Source: Nostoc sp. FACHB-973 (GTDB lineage Bacteria > Cyanobacteriota > Cyanobacteriia > Cyanobacteriales > Nostocaceae). Taken from it: a DNA stretch of 41,924 nucleotides. Positions 1-7,684 of this stretch are shown here, in pieces (position 1 is the first letter of the stretch; each line of letters begins with the position of its first letter). The translations under genes were made by a program, and so were the position numbers. A model generated the notes under the pieces. It was not told the origin of the DNA, searched no databases, and was given only the letters and a program-made list of their open reading frames with translations. The DNA lies in contig NZ_JACJSJ010000076.1 of the NCBI RefSeq assembly GCF_014698115.1, positions 1 to 41,924 of the forward strand. The letters run 5' to 3'.

Positions 1-3000
1 TGCAGTTCTGGTTTCAAGCATGGCGAATTCCTTATATTCGCCGTCCGTATCCTGTACAAATAACAATCTGGAAACGTGGCGTTCATGTCCGACTGGGTGG
101 TGGCTAGCCCTAATTTCTATCGGGTGCAAATCATCCTTGTTCCAGTCCCGACCCAAAAATTGATTCGCTTCATTCAAAAGTGTGACTAACTTCGGTTCAG
201 TAAATTGCAATTTATCTAAGCGAGAAATAATCTCATTGGGGAAAGCAGCGAAGGCGAAATTGGAAACTTTTTTGGCGATCGCCTGGGGGTTTGCGTTTTC
301 TTTTTTTGCAACTTCCAGTTCATCCTGGCGGGATGCACAGATGTTCCAAGCCGCGGCGGCAGATGCAAGTTTTTCTGACTCTGGGATTTTCGCGTAAAAT
401 GCTTCTGCCGCATCATTTGCCAAGGCAAAGAGTAGTTTAGTTTGGCTTCTAGTAAGTTCTGGTTTTAGTTCTAGGAGTTTAGCTCCCTGCATGGTCATCC
501 CCGATTTGAGGTTGTGGTCAGTCACAGATTGTTGGCTAACTGTCCCCAGGTTGCGGTAAGCGGGTTTCTTATCCTCCCCAATCTCACCATTGATTTGTGC
601 AACTGCTAGTAATTTGTGGGGGCGTTCACTGTTTGTGAATTTAATCTCATCTAGGCGAATATTAAGTGTCTGAGCTTTCCAGATTAGGGGATGCCCGTAG
701 CGGGTGAGGTTGGTAATTTCGAGTTGCGTTCCTGAATCCGTTTGAACAATTGCGCTAGGGCCAGACTCTGTTTCTCGCCGCCTTGAGACACGAACCGCAG
801 CGTTGAATTTCCGATCAAACTCGTATTTGGCGGCGATCGCTGCAAATTTCTGCTGTGGTGTAAATTCTACCCCTTTGAACAAGTCTTTAAACTGGACGAT
901 GGGACGCGATTCTAACTGTGATTCTTGGAAATATTTATTGGTTTGGCTAATCAATAATTCTACTGGTGAGTAGCCCTTTGGTGTTATACCTGTGCTTAAA
1001 TAAACTGAAGAAGATTTCTTATCTTTAATATAATTAACATCACGATATAAGTAGCGGCTGTTTTCCCGGATTTTATTCATCTCAGGTTTTTTAGCGCTTT
1101 TGAATAAATCAACCGCTATTTGGTTTTGATAACATCCCTCACCAATCATTTCTCGGTACATTAAGCGGTTAACATCCATCGCCTGCTGAATAATCTCTCT
1201 TGTTCTGTTAGGATTCTCTGCTAGAGCTACAACAGATTGCATGAAGGGTTTGTACTCTGCTCTAATTGGTTTGGGCTTCTCGTCATATTCCTGTTCAAAT
1301 AAACTTTGATAATGGCTAGATACTTGCTCTAAATATTCTGATTTTTGTTCTAAAGTCCCATAAGTGTTTAGTACCTCAATTTCTGATTCTAATGCCTCCA
1401 GTGCCGTCACTTGATTGTTGATTATGCCCACGCTGATGCTATCACTCATGTGGATAGCGATTTTTTCAAATGGGGGCTGGCTTCCATCGGTGGGATCATA
1501 AAATGATTGTTTTTTGAGCTTAACCGTGGGCGAATAGGCGTTTTGGGGAAGATTTCTTCGCTCTGCCTCTACTGTTAAATTGGGATATAAGCTAGCTCTT
1601 GCTATACCAATGCAGTCACCATCGTAGTCTCGTGCTTGGCGTTCTGATTCGGTTTCTGCTGGATCGATAAAATCAACATCAACCAAGAGTGCTTCTAACT
1701 CTGTAATTCTGGCTTGTATGCGCTTGTGGTCTTCGTCATTGACTACAATTATGCCTTCTAAGGGTTCACCATCTGGAGCAAGACGGTCTAAAACGTGTTT
1801 ATTAGTAGAGACACATAATCCATTAGAGTTGAGGAAAGGAGAACGAAAGTTAAGAACTTTTTCTCCAAGTTCCAGCCAAGGGGCACAGATTTCACCATTT
1901 TTGAGTTCCTTGGAAGGAATAATCATTGCTCGATCAAAAGTAAGCGTTTTCCCAATAGCAATATCTCGCCACTCACTTTGTACAAAACGACTTAGCTCCT
2001 GCTTTACCTTCTCTGTTTCTAAAAGCTGTTGATGACCAAGTAAATCAGCTTTAATGAGTTTGTACATGAACAAGTCATCTTTGGCGGGGTCATTATCCAA
2101 TTCCTGATCTGCATCTAAATCATTATTTGTCCCTAAGTCTTTAACATCTCTTTCTTGACTGGTGACTTCTCCTGTTGTTAATTTATTTTGGCTCAATGAT
2201 TCTTTACGTTTTTCGTATCTTTCACAATAGTAAGCAGCAACAATTCTTGGATCATCTTGAATAGAGGCTAATCTTTGAGCTTGTACCTCTAGTTCCTCGG
2301 CAAAATCTTTCATTCCTTGGGGGAAAGATGCCAGCAGTTGGGAGATAGACATCTGACCTTGTTGAGATTGCCCTTTTTCAGCTAACCAAATATTTTGCTG
2401 ATATAATCCTGGCTTAATCTGCGGTTTAGTAGCGCCTTTGGGTCTATCCTTGTCTGTTCCCTTAAAACTGCTTACGGGGAGAATTATGTCTATTTTTGGT
2501 TTGTTATTTTGATCTGCATATTTTATTCTATCTAGTCTGTATGGTCGGAGCGTTCCTTTGCCAAAACGATATTTAGTAGTATCTTCTCCAACTCCATCCA
2601 CCCAACCAAATCGATGCTGAATTACACGATAGCTTTTATCTACTTGGGATTCTCTTAAGGTTAGCAAGTCATAAAGCTGTGTTGAAATCTGCCCATAACA
2701 ATCACCAACTAATTTATATGCTAAATTATTTGATAATATTCCTCCATTTTCACCCCGGTTATCATTAGAATCATCTACTACTAGAATGTTTAGCTTTTCG
2801 TGGATTGCATTTTTACAAGCCCCAAGGAAGATGGAACCATAAGCACCCCGGTCTTTACTATCTGGACAAATTTTTTGAATCGTTTCTAAACATTCTTTAT
2901 CTCCATAAAGTAAGCGAGTCTTAGAAGATAGTAATAAAATTTGTCCATCTGGATGATTCTTTAATTCTTCAGCAGTGCTGTATTCATCTGAATGTCCAAA

Positions 3001-3144
3001 TGAGAATTCTTTGTCAGGAAAGTAAAATTCTAGTAAAGTATTACTGAGCTTTTCAGTTAAAATTGATTGAGAGTCGGTTCTGCTATCGTCTATATAGATC
3101 CACTGATTTAAACGAGGGTCAAAATGCTTTAATTGCAAAGTCAT
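1..3144 (-). CDS. Putative single-chain two-barrel (DPBB) RNA polymerase-like protein, C-terminus beyond window
   Basis: The frame is open from ATG at 3144 to base 1, 1048 codons, with no stop; I checked every codon. Similarities to double-psi-beta-barrel polymerases appear in the expected order. A first-barrel-like stretch (about residues 121-200) has GGILSNNLA and YRFGKGTL (K191-L199), resembling the RdRP first barrel ending in a G-x-KG element. A second-barrel-like stretch (about 398-510) has IGKTLTF (G398, K399), SKELKNGEICAP, FRSPFLNSNG (R434) and DYDGD (506-510). This parallels GKRVDYSGR...LNRAPTLHRLG...NADFDGD in bacterial beta-prime and DYDGD in QDE-1. Downstream, VGIINNQVT (near 573) and C671...AVD (677-679)...KSAKKP match the helical part of RdRPs. 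YonO of phage SP-beta is a single-chain relative of about 900 residues. The start has no clear Shine-Dalgarno site. The family call is by eye; activity and template are unknown. Confidence 0.7.
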   Translation of the reverse strand, partial: MTLQLKHFDPRLNQWIYIDDSRTDSQSILTEKLSNTLLEFYFPDKEFSFGHSDEYSTAEELKNHPDGQILLLSSKTRLLYGDKECLETIQKICPDSKDRGAYGSIFLGACKNAIHEKLNILVVDDSNDNRGENGGILSNNLAYKLVGDCYGQISTQLYDLLTLRESQVDKSYRVIQHRFGWVDGVGEDTTKYRFGKGTLRPYRLDRIKYADQNNKPKIDIILPVSSFKGTDKDRPKGATKPQIKPGLYQQNIWLAEKGQSQQGQMSISQLLASFPQGMKDFAEELEVQAQRLASIQDDPRIVAAYYCERYEKRKESLSQNKLTTGEVTSQERDVKDLGTNNDLDADQELDNDPAKDDLFMYKLIKADLLGHQQLLETEKVKQELSRFVQSEWRDIAIGKTLTFDRAMIIPSKELKNGEICAPWLELGEKVLNFRSPFLNSNGLCVSTNKHVLDRLAPDGEPLEGIIVVNDEDHKRIQARITELEALLVDVDFIDPAETESERQARDYDGDCIGIARASLYPNLTVEAERRNLPQNAYSPTVKLKKQSFYDPTDGSQPPFEKIAIHMSDSISVGIINNQVTALEALESEIEVLNTYGTLEQKSEYLEQVSSHYQSLFEQEYDEKPKPIRAEYKPFMQSVVALAENPNRTREIIQQAMDVNRLMYREMIGEGCYQNQIAVDLFKSAKKPEMNKIRENSRYLYRDVNYIKDKKSSSVYLSTGITPKGYSPVELLISQTNKYFQESQLESRPIVQFKDLFKGVEFTPQQKFAAIAAKYEFDRKFNAAVRVSRRRETESGPSAIVQTDSGTQLEITNLTRYGHPLIWKAQTLNIRLDEIKFTNSERPHKLLAVAQINGEIGEDKKPAYRNLGTVSQQSVTDHNLKSGMTMQGAKLLELKPELTRSQTKLLFALANDAAEAFYAKIPESEKLASAAAAWNICASRQDELEVAKKENANPQAIAKKVSNFAFAAFPNEIISRLDKLQFTEPKLVTLLNEANQFLGRDWNKDDLHPIEIRASHHPVGHERHVSRLLFVQDTDGEYKEFAMLETRTA

Positions 3145-3191
3145 AAGATTTGAAATTTGATGAATATTAATTAAATTTTTGAGAGGTTTTT

Positions 3192-3722
3192 ATGTCAAGG
3201 ATTAAGCGTTGGATAAATATGAATAATGAAGAATTCAACCCAGATGGAAGTTTGAAAGATGAAGCCCGACAACAAATGTTGTCTACAGGAATGAGTAACG
3301 AAGCAATTACTGACTATGCTCTTTCGTTGAAAGAAGAATACGACGAGTGGAAGCACTTGGACGAGACTGATCCAGAGCCGTGGCCAATCTACACAGCTTA
3401 CGATTTCTTCACTGAACAGGAAAAAAAGGAATTCAACCCAGATGGTTCTCTCAGACCTGAATATGTAGAATATGCTCGTCAAATTGGCATCAGTGAAAGT
3501 GCCCTCGAACAGCTTGAGTGGCGTAAGAAAATGGAGGTTGATAATTACAATAAAGTGTCTGCCGATCATGTAGAACAAGGCATCAACTTTGGTGCATGGT
3601 TGATGAGAGGAAGGATTGGAAACAGCAAAACATACGTCCAACGTCGTCAACAGATGGAGCAAGACCTGCGTAACTTTGAGCCGGAAGACAGTTTGCCTTT
3701 CGACAAGGACACAGCATATTAA
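3192..3722 (+). CDS. Hypothetical acidic protein with two internal repeats
   Basis: A 176-residue soluble, charged protein of unrecognised family. It contains two imperfect repeats, each starting with EFNPDGSL (about residues 14-21 and 78-85) followed by a helix rich in E, Y and L (GMSNEAI and GISESAL occupy equivalent places). No membrane segment or catalytic motif is visible. A GAGG ribosome-binding-like sequence lies 5 bases before ATG 3192, which favours this start over the internal Met10. It is transcribed divergently from the polymerase-like gene, with 47 bp between the two start codons, so the two share a control region and may be co-regulated. Function unknown. Confidence 0.75.
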   Translation: MSRIKRWINMNNEEFNPDGSLKDEARQQMLSTGMSNEAITDYALSLKEEYDEWKHLDETDPEPWPIYTAYDFFTEQEKKEFNPDGSLRPEYVEYARQIGISESALEQLEWRKKMEVDNYNKVSADHVEQGINFGAWLMRGRIGNSKTYVQRRQQMEQDLRNFEPEDSLPFDKDTAY

Positions 3723-3752
3723 GCGGGAGCTATGCAGAGCGAGTGATAATAT

Positions 3753-3790
3753 AAGCTGAAAGCATTATCAAATAACGCTCTCAGCTTTTT
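3753..3790. terminator. Hairpin terminator between convergent genes
   Basis: Arms AAGCTGAAAGC (3753-3763) and GCTCTCAGCTT (3777-3787) pair with one mismatch around a 13-base loop, with a T run on the right side (TTTTT ending at 3790). It sits just after the stop of the plus-strand gene and before the stop of the minus-strand gene at 3825, as expected of a terminator serving the plus-strand gene and possibly both. Confidence 0.6.
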
Positions 3791-3824
3791 GCGTTGAATT
3801 TCTGACGCTGCTTGACCATTTGGA

Positions 3825-4187
3825 TTAACGCTGTTGGGCAGCAGGTGGGTTGACAACAGCCGCAGATGGTTTAACAGAGCGAAATGCCCCATTGAGAAAG
3901 GCAATCATTCCTAAGATGGCGAAGGCTGTAATGATTACTCTTTGCAGTGAATTGAATGCCGAGCGTTCTCTGACTACTTCAGCCCACATTACTTGCAGTT
4001 GGTCTTCTGTTGTCTGCTTTGAAGCTAAATAATAGAGAGCTTCAATACAAGGGGATATATCTTCCCCTTGTTGAACCTTCTGATACAACAGATTCTCTAA
4101 TTGTTCTTTCTGCTGAGAAATAGTAAATGAGTCTGTTGGCTTTTGACCGTGTGTAACGTTGTTGCGGGTTGGTAATTTTAGTGTCAT
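3825..4187 (-). CDS. Hypothetical membrane-anchored protein
   Basis: A 120-residue protein not matched to a known family. Residues 1-80 are soluble and helical with many Q and E. A single hydrophobic segment follows near residues 84-102 (IITAFAILGMIAFLNGAF), then a short tail rich in Ala and Pro. This is the pattern of a tail-anchored cytoplasmic protein. It is the last gene of the minus-strand group that includes the ParM-like ATPase, 238 bp after the previous gene, so co-transcription is uncertain. Confidence 0.7.
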   Translation of the reverse strand: MTLKLPTRNNVTHGQKPTDSFTISQQKEQLENLLYQKVQQGEDISPCIEALYYLASKQTTEDQLQVMWAEVVRERSAFNSLQRVIITAFAILGMIAFLNGAFRSVKPSAAVVNPPAAQQR

Positions 4188-4260
4188 AGCTTTAGTTCAA
4201 AGTTGGAAAAAGGTGTAGAACAAATATTTGGAATCAGAGAAAATGTTAAAGGGTACTGGG

Positions 4261-4303
4261 TCAGGGGAAATTCCATCCCTTTTCCCCTTATCCTTTCCCC
4301 TGA
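4261..4303. repeat. Inverted repeat in the 4188-4425 spacer
   Basis: Perfect 10-bp arms TCAGGGGAAA (4261-4270) and TTTCCCCTGA (4294-4303) enclose a pyrimidine-rich loop. On the plus strand it is followed by TTC and a run of six T, but no plus-strand gene ends here. On the minus strand, where the flanking genes lie, there is no U tract. It may be an mRNA-stabilising hairpin or one of the many cyanobacterial palindromes. Nothing else was recognised in this 238-bp spacer. Confidence 0.5.
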
Positions 4304-4425
4304 TTCTTTTTTATAAGAACTACACCTCTAGAGCATGTGAAAACGCTAACTAATAAGCCAAAGTTTAGGTCTTCTATTCCCAAAAAATCAATAACCAGGA
4401 GTCTACAAAAAAATCGTACTTTTGG

Positions 4426-4836
4426 CTAAATTTGGATTTCCATGTCTTCTTCACTAGAGGATTGAAACTGGTTTTGTTTCGAGGCAAGCACTGATGGTTG
4501 ATTTGGTTGGAAGGGACTTGTGCCGTCATTGAAGATTTCTTGTGCAAGTGTGCGACCGTCCCCGTCAGTATCGCTCTCCAAGATATATCCCACAACGTGT
4601 TCAGGCATTCCTGCTGTTATGGCTTGGGCTAATAGAGCTTTAGTAAATTCTGGTGATGCTTCACTCTCGCCCAAGACTTGCAATACAGACTCAGCATCAG
4701 CAGTAGTCATTTTGGTGATGTCTTTAACTCCGGCTTCTTGCCAAACATCATCGAAAAATTCCACTGAACGCTCATCAAAACTTTGAGACGCAGCAAATTG
4801 GGCTAGCTGTTGAGCGTAAACTTGGTCGTTATTCAT
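4426..4836 (-). CDS. Hypothetical protein with an EF-hand-like calcium loop
   Basis: A 136-residue acidic protein of unknown family. Residues 89-100 read DTDGDGRTLAQE. This matches the 12-residue EF-hand loop at positions 1, 3 and 5 (Asp), 6 (Gly) and 12 (Glu), with Thr where Ile is usual at position 8. Helical sequence on both sides fits a helix-loop-helix. The C-terminus is rich in Ser, Gln and Glu and looks disordered. It lies 97 bp downstream of the ParM-like gene on the same strand and probably belongs to that operon. Calcium binding is an inference from the motif only. Confidence 0.75.
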   Translation of the reverse strand: MNNDQVYAQQLAQFAASQSFDERSVEFFDDVWQEAGVKDITKMTTADAESVLQVLGESEASPEFTKALLAQAITAGMPEHVVGYILESDTDGDGRTLAQEIFNDGTSPFQPNQPSVLASKQNQFQSSSEEDMEIQI

Positions 4837-4933
4837 AATAGGTATAAATTGTAGCTGTAAGATGTTGGTGAAAGGTTAAAGGGAAAATTTCATTCTTCCC
4901 CTTCACCCCACAAATGCCAAGAAGTCAAATTCT

Positions 4934-6181
4934 TCAACTGTTCAAAGGTTTGTCGCCGTAACGATTTTTGGCGTATTCACGCAGTTGGGCAAGACCAGAG
5001 GTAGGGATAGATGGTCGTGGTTTATTGGGGTCAGGCACTAAATCTTGTTTGCGGTCGTAAGCAAAGTTCTTGTCTAACATCAATATATAAGTAATGTGTG
5101 CCGTCCAAACATCAGCGACGCGCTCACCAAGACCCTTAGTATCAAGAGGGGTGGGAAATTGTACCCCGCCATTCCAAACAATAGGTATACCTTCATTTTG
5201 AAAATGGTCAGTTAACTCCTTCTTGACAAAATCAGCAGTGCCACCACAAATGAGAATTTCATCAAGTGAAGGGATGTTTCGTATCCAACGTACAAGAGCG
5301 CGACAGTAATCAGAGCGAACTTCAGGGAGAATGTTTTGAAATAATTTTAAGTCAGCAGATACACCTTCGGGTGTGGCTTGGCGGGACAAAGAACGCAAAG
5401 GCTCAAAGTTACCCTTCCCAGCAGCAATGATTGCAGTCACTAAATGTTCATCTTCTTTGGACAAGCCAACAGCAGTGCGTTGGACAAACTGCTGTACTAA
5501 CCAATTCATACCTAAATCAGTAGTTTCAGCCAAAGCCGGATTACCTTTTTGGCTGAGAACGAAACTCGCGTTCCGGTAGCCAAGCATCAGCAAACCGATA
5601 TTTTTTTGGGTATATGATGCAGCGAGAGTGCGACTGCGGTATATCATAATCCCACTACCTTCCGGGGCAACATGAAAATTACGCAGCTTACCTTTTAATT
5701 TGTTGGTGGGAGTTACAATTCCCCGGTTGAGTGATTGCCCTAACTTTTTACCAAGATTATGAGCATTACTAATTTCTCCTGGTGGCATCAATACCTGGAC
5801 AAAAGCATCAATACTATTGGTATCGAGCCGAAACTGACGGCAAGCCAACCACAACAAACCAGCCAATTTTGGTAAAGCATAATGAGATTTTAAATCTCGC
5901 AGTGCAGAAGTCCCAGCAAAAACACTTTTAGCCAATGCGCCCAAAACATAATACTCATCACCCATTCCGACCCAAATACTGGTGTTATATGAGTTTGGGA
6001 CGAAACGCCCCACAGAAGTTTTAGAGACATCAGCGATTTCAGGTGGCATGGCTAATACTATTGGCACACCTGAAGGATAAATTTGAGCGATCGCTTTTGT
6101 CTCACTGCCACCAATGTCAGCAGAGATAACGATTTTGGGAGTATCAACAGCAGGATCTGGATTTGGATTCGGTTTATTCAT
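4934..6181 (-). CDS. ParM/StbA-like actin-family plasmid partition ATPase
   Basis: A 415-residue protein with actin-fold signatures. Near the N-terminus, ADIGGSETKA (21-30) is the phosphate-1 loop. In the C-terminal half, EILICGGTADF resembles the adenosine-binding motif of ParM/StbA proteins. The overall size is slightly above ParM of plasmid R1 (about 320 residues). Members of this family polymerise with ATP and push or position plasmid copies at division. The gene follows the 6238-6780 gene by 56 bp on the same strand, consistent with a two-gene partition operon whose partner would be the DNA-binding adaptor. The family assignment is good; partition of this replicon is inferred. Confidence 0.8.
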   Translation of the reverse strand: MNKPNPNPDPAVDTPKIVISADIGGSETKAIAQIYPSGVPIVLAMPPEIADVSKTSVGRFVPNSYNTSIWVGMGDEYYVLGALAKSVFAGTSALRDLKSHYALPKLAGLLWLACRQFRLDTNSIDAFVQVLMPPGEISNAHNLGKKLGQSLNRGIVTPTNKLKGKLRNFHVAPEGSGIMIYRSRTLAASYTQKNIGLLMLGYRNASFVLSQKGNPALAETTDLGMNWLVQQFVQRTAVGLSKEDEHLVTAIIAAGKGNFEPLRSLSRQATPEGVSADLKLFQNILPEVRSDYCRALVRWIRNIPSLDEILICGGTADFVKKELTDHFQNEGIPIVWNGGVQFPTPLDTKGLGERVADVWTAHITYILMLDKNFAYDRKQDLVPDPNKPRPSIPTSGLAQLREYAKNRYGDKPLNS

Positions 6182-6237
6182 GAATTACCTCAAAGGACTG
6201 AATATGTAGGGGTTAAATCAAACGTACTATTCTACGA

Positions 6238-6780
6238 CTAAGCCCCAAATAATTTATTAGCCATTCTCATTTCCTCTGTTATTTCTACGGATATTAAATC
6301 GTTCTCGTAGTCATAATCTTCTTCATCTGGAAGCAAAATTTCTTCTCTAACTTCAACATCATTAGATATGGATAATGCAGTCGTTGAGTCAGGTTCTTGA
6401 GAATTAACTTGTTCTGTCTTATTCAGTAATCTGCCCTGGCCTGGGGTAGCACCTGGGTAATCAGCAGTAGTATTCACCAATTGGACAACAGTATTTATTT
6501 GGGGTGAAATCCCGAAAACCTCGCGGATAAGAGAAGCCTGACCTTCTAATTGTTTGATTGACCAAATCGCTATGCGTCTTAATTCCTCATCACGCACTCC
6601 TACAGAATGCATTGCAAAAGGTAGCCAGTAGGCTTTGAGCGCATTTACAACAACCTCAGAAAAATCTAAATCTAGTTTCAAAGGGTTCGACTTGAGGTAG
6701 GTAATTATTTTGCCATCCAAACTCTCAAGAGAACGCTTAATTGAGATTATCTCTTGCTTTACCTCATTCATATTATTCAT
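6238..6780 (-). CDS. Hypothetical protein, candidate ParR-like partition adaptor
   Basis: A 180-residue protein upstream of the ParM-like gene in the same transcriptional direction. The N-terminal half is helical, with the segment KLDLDFSEVVVNALKAYW near residues 34-51. The C-terminal third is acidic (EEILLPDEEDYDYEND). A small DNA-binding partner normally accompanies an actin-like partition ATPase, although in R1 it lies downstream of parM rather than upstream. I see no certain ribbon-helix-helix motif, so the role rests on position. The gene starts with ATG 6780; Met4 is an alternative. Confidence 0.6.
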   Translation of the reverse strand: MNNMNEVKQEIISIKRSLESLDGKIITYLKSNPLKLDLDFSEVVVNALKAYWLPFAMHSVGVRDEELRRIAIWSIKQLEGQASLIREVFGISPQINTVVQLVNTTADYPGATPGQGRLLNKTEQVNSQEPDSTTALSISNDVEVREEILLPDEEDYDYENDLISVEITEEMRMANKLFGA

Positions 6781-7362
6781 TCAGAAATTTTCCGAAAACA
6801 GTAATCCAAATATTTCCAATGACTCAGCGAAGAGTCCGAGGCGCAGATGGGAAGCCCCATAAATAAATTTAGGGGTCTAATTCAGGACGTATTATTTTTT
6901 GTGCATTTTGAGCGTAAATCAATTTAATTGCTCTGAAGCCTTTGAGTAGAAGGGCATCTAAAATCTTTATCCTCTGCTCACTGCTCCCTCACTCGCCTAT
7001 TCCCATGTTCTTTTGTTAGAAAGCTTTCCTGCTCCATGCTCAAGAGCTTCTTTGCTTAAGAGTTATCAAATAAGAATTCAGTTTGAACTCTGTATGACTG
7101 ACTCTGAATAAGTAGGCTTAACACCCTCACTAAATTATAGATTTAGTGGTCAACTTTTGTACCTGACTCCAAATTTAAATTTATTGCATTAAAACAAACG
7201 AAGACTCATGCAAAGACAATCGAACAAGTCTACTAGCCTAAATAATAGATTAGCACTCTAATTAATTTTTCAAACTTCACTCACCCTATCTTTTAAAAGT
7301 CTGGCAATCTACACAAAACTAAAGTAGATTCACCGCTAAACTGTATTTTATGATACAATTCC
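6781..7362. other. Gene-free region between the partition operon and the oriT candidate
   Basis: No convincing gene was found. It separates the divergent partition operon (left) and relaxase gene (right), so promoters for both should lie here or in the next segment. Two dyads are visible: GACTC(6821-6825)/GAGTC(6832-6836) close to the 6780 start, and CACTAAAT(7128-7135)-TATAG-ATTTAGTG(7141-7148), a perfect 8-bp dyad of operator size. AT-rich stretches follow (around 7169-7185). A centromere-like parC site could lie here, but I see no clear tandem iterons. Confidence 0.5.
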
Positions 7363-7490
7363 CCACAGGTAGTTATCGGGCTACCACACAGGTGACACCT
7401 AGCTACCTGTGGAGCAAAAAAGTAGTGGTTTTTTGTGATTTTTGATTTTCCCGACAGGTAGCTATGTGGTAGCCCTCAAGGTAGCTAGCG
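7363..7490. other. Candidate origin of transfer (oriT): nested inverted and direct repeats
   Basis: CCACAGGTAG (7363-7372) and CTACCTGTGG (7403-7412) form a perfect 10-bp inverted repeat. Inside it lies AGGTG-A-CACCT (7390-7400). A second block from 7454 repeats ACAGGTAG (7365 and 7455) and contains GTGGTAGC (7466-7473), the complement of GCTACCAC (7380-7387), plus further GGTAGCTA copies. GTGTG is present on the minus strand at 7385-7389, like the nick context known for MobV plasmids such as pMV158. The block is about 200 bp upstream of the MobV relaxase gene, the usual oriT position. The nick site itself is a guess. Confidence 0.5.
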
Positions 7491-7684
7491 AGGAGCGATA
7501 AAATTGCCGAAAATCAAAGAATCAGCCGCCTCTAAATAAACGTACCTATTATGCTTATTTTTGCTATTCTTGATTTGGGAAAAATGCCATTTTTAAGCCT
7601 GAGTAAAAATACTCAGTGAGCCGAAAAAATAATTTTAGTTATCAGGTGAAATATTGTTGACGGGAGAAAAAAAGGTGATGAGGA

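Noticed and set aside
3195..3662. 155-codon minus-strand frame opposite the 3192 gene
   Set aside because: It is antisense to a gene with clear repeats and a ribosome site; its own translation is compositionally odd and hydrophobic without domain features.
4261..4320. Hairpin plus T run as a terminator for the minus-strand operon
   Set aside because: The T run is on the plus-strand side, where no gene ends; in the minus direction there is no U tract.
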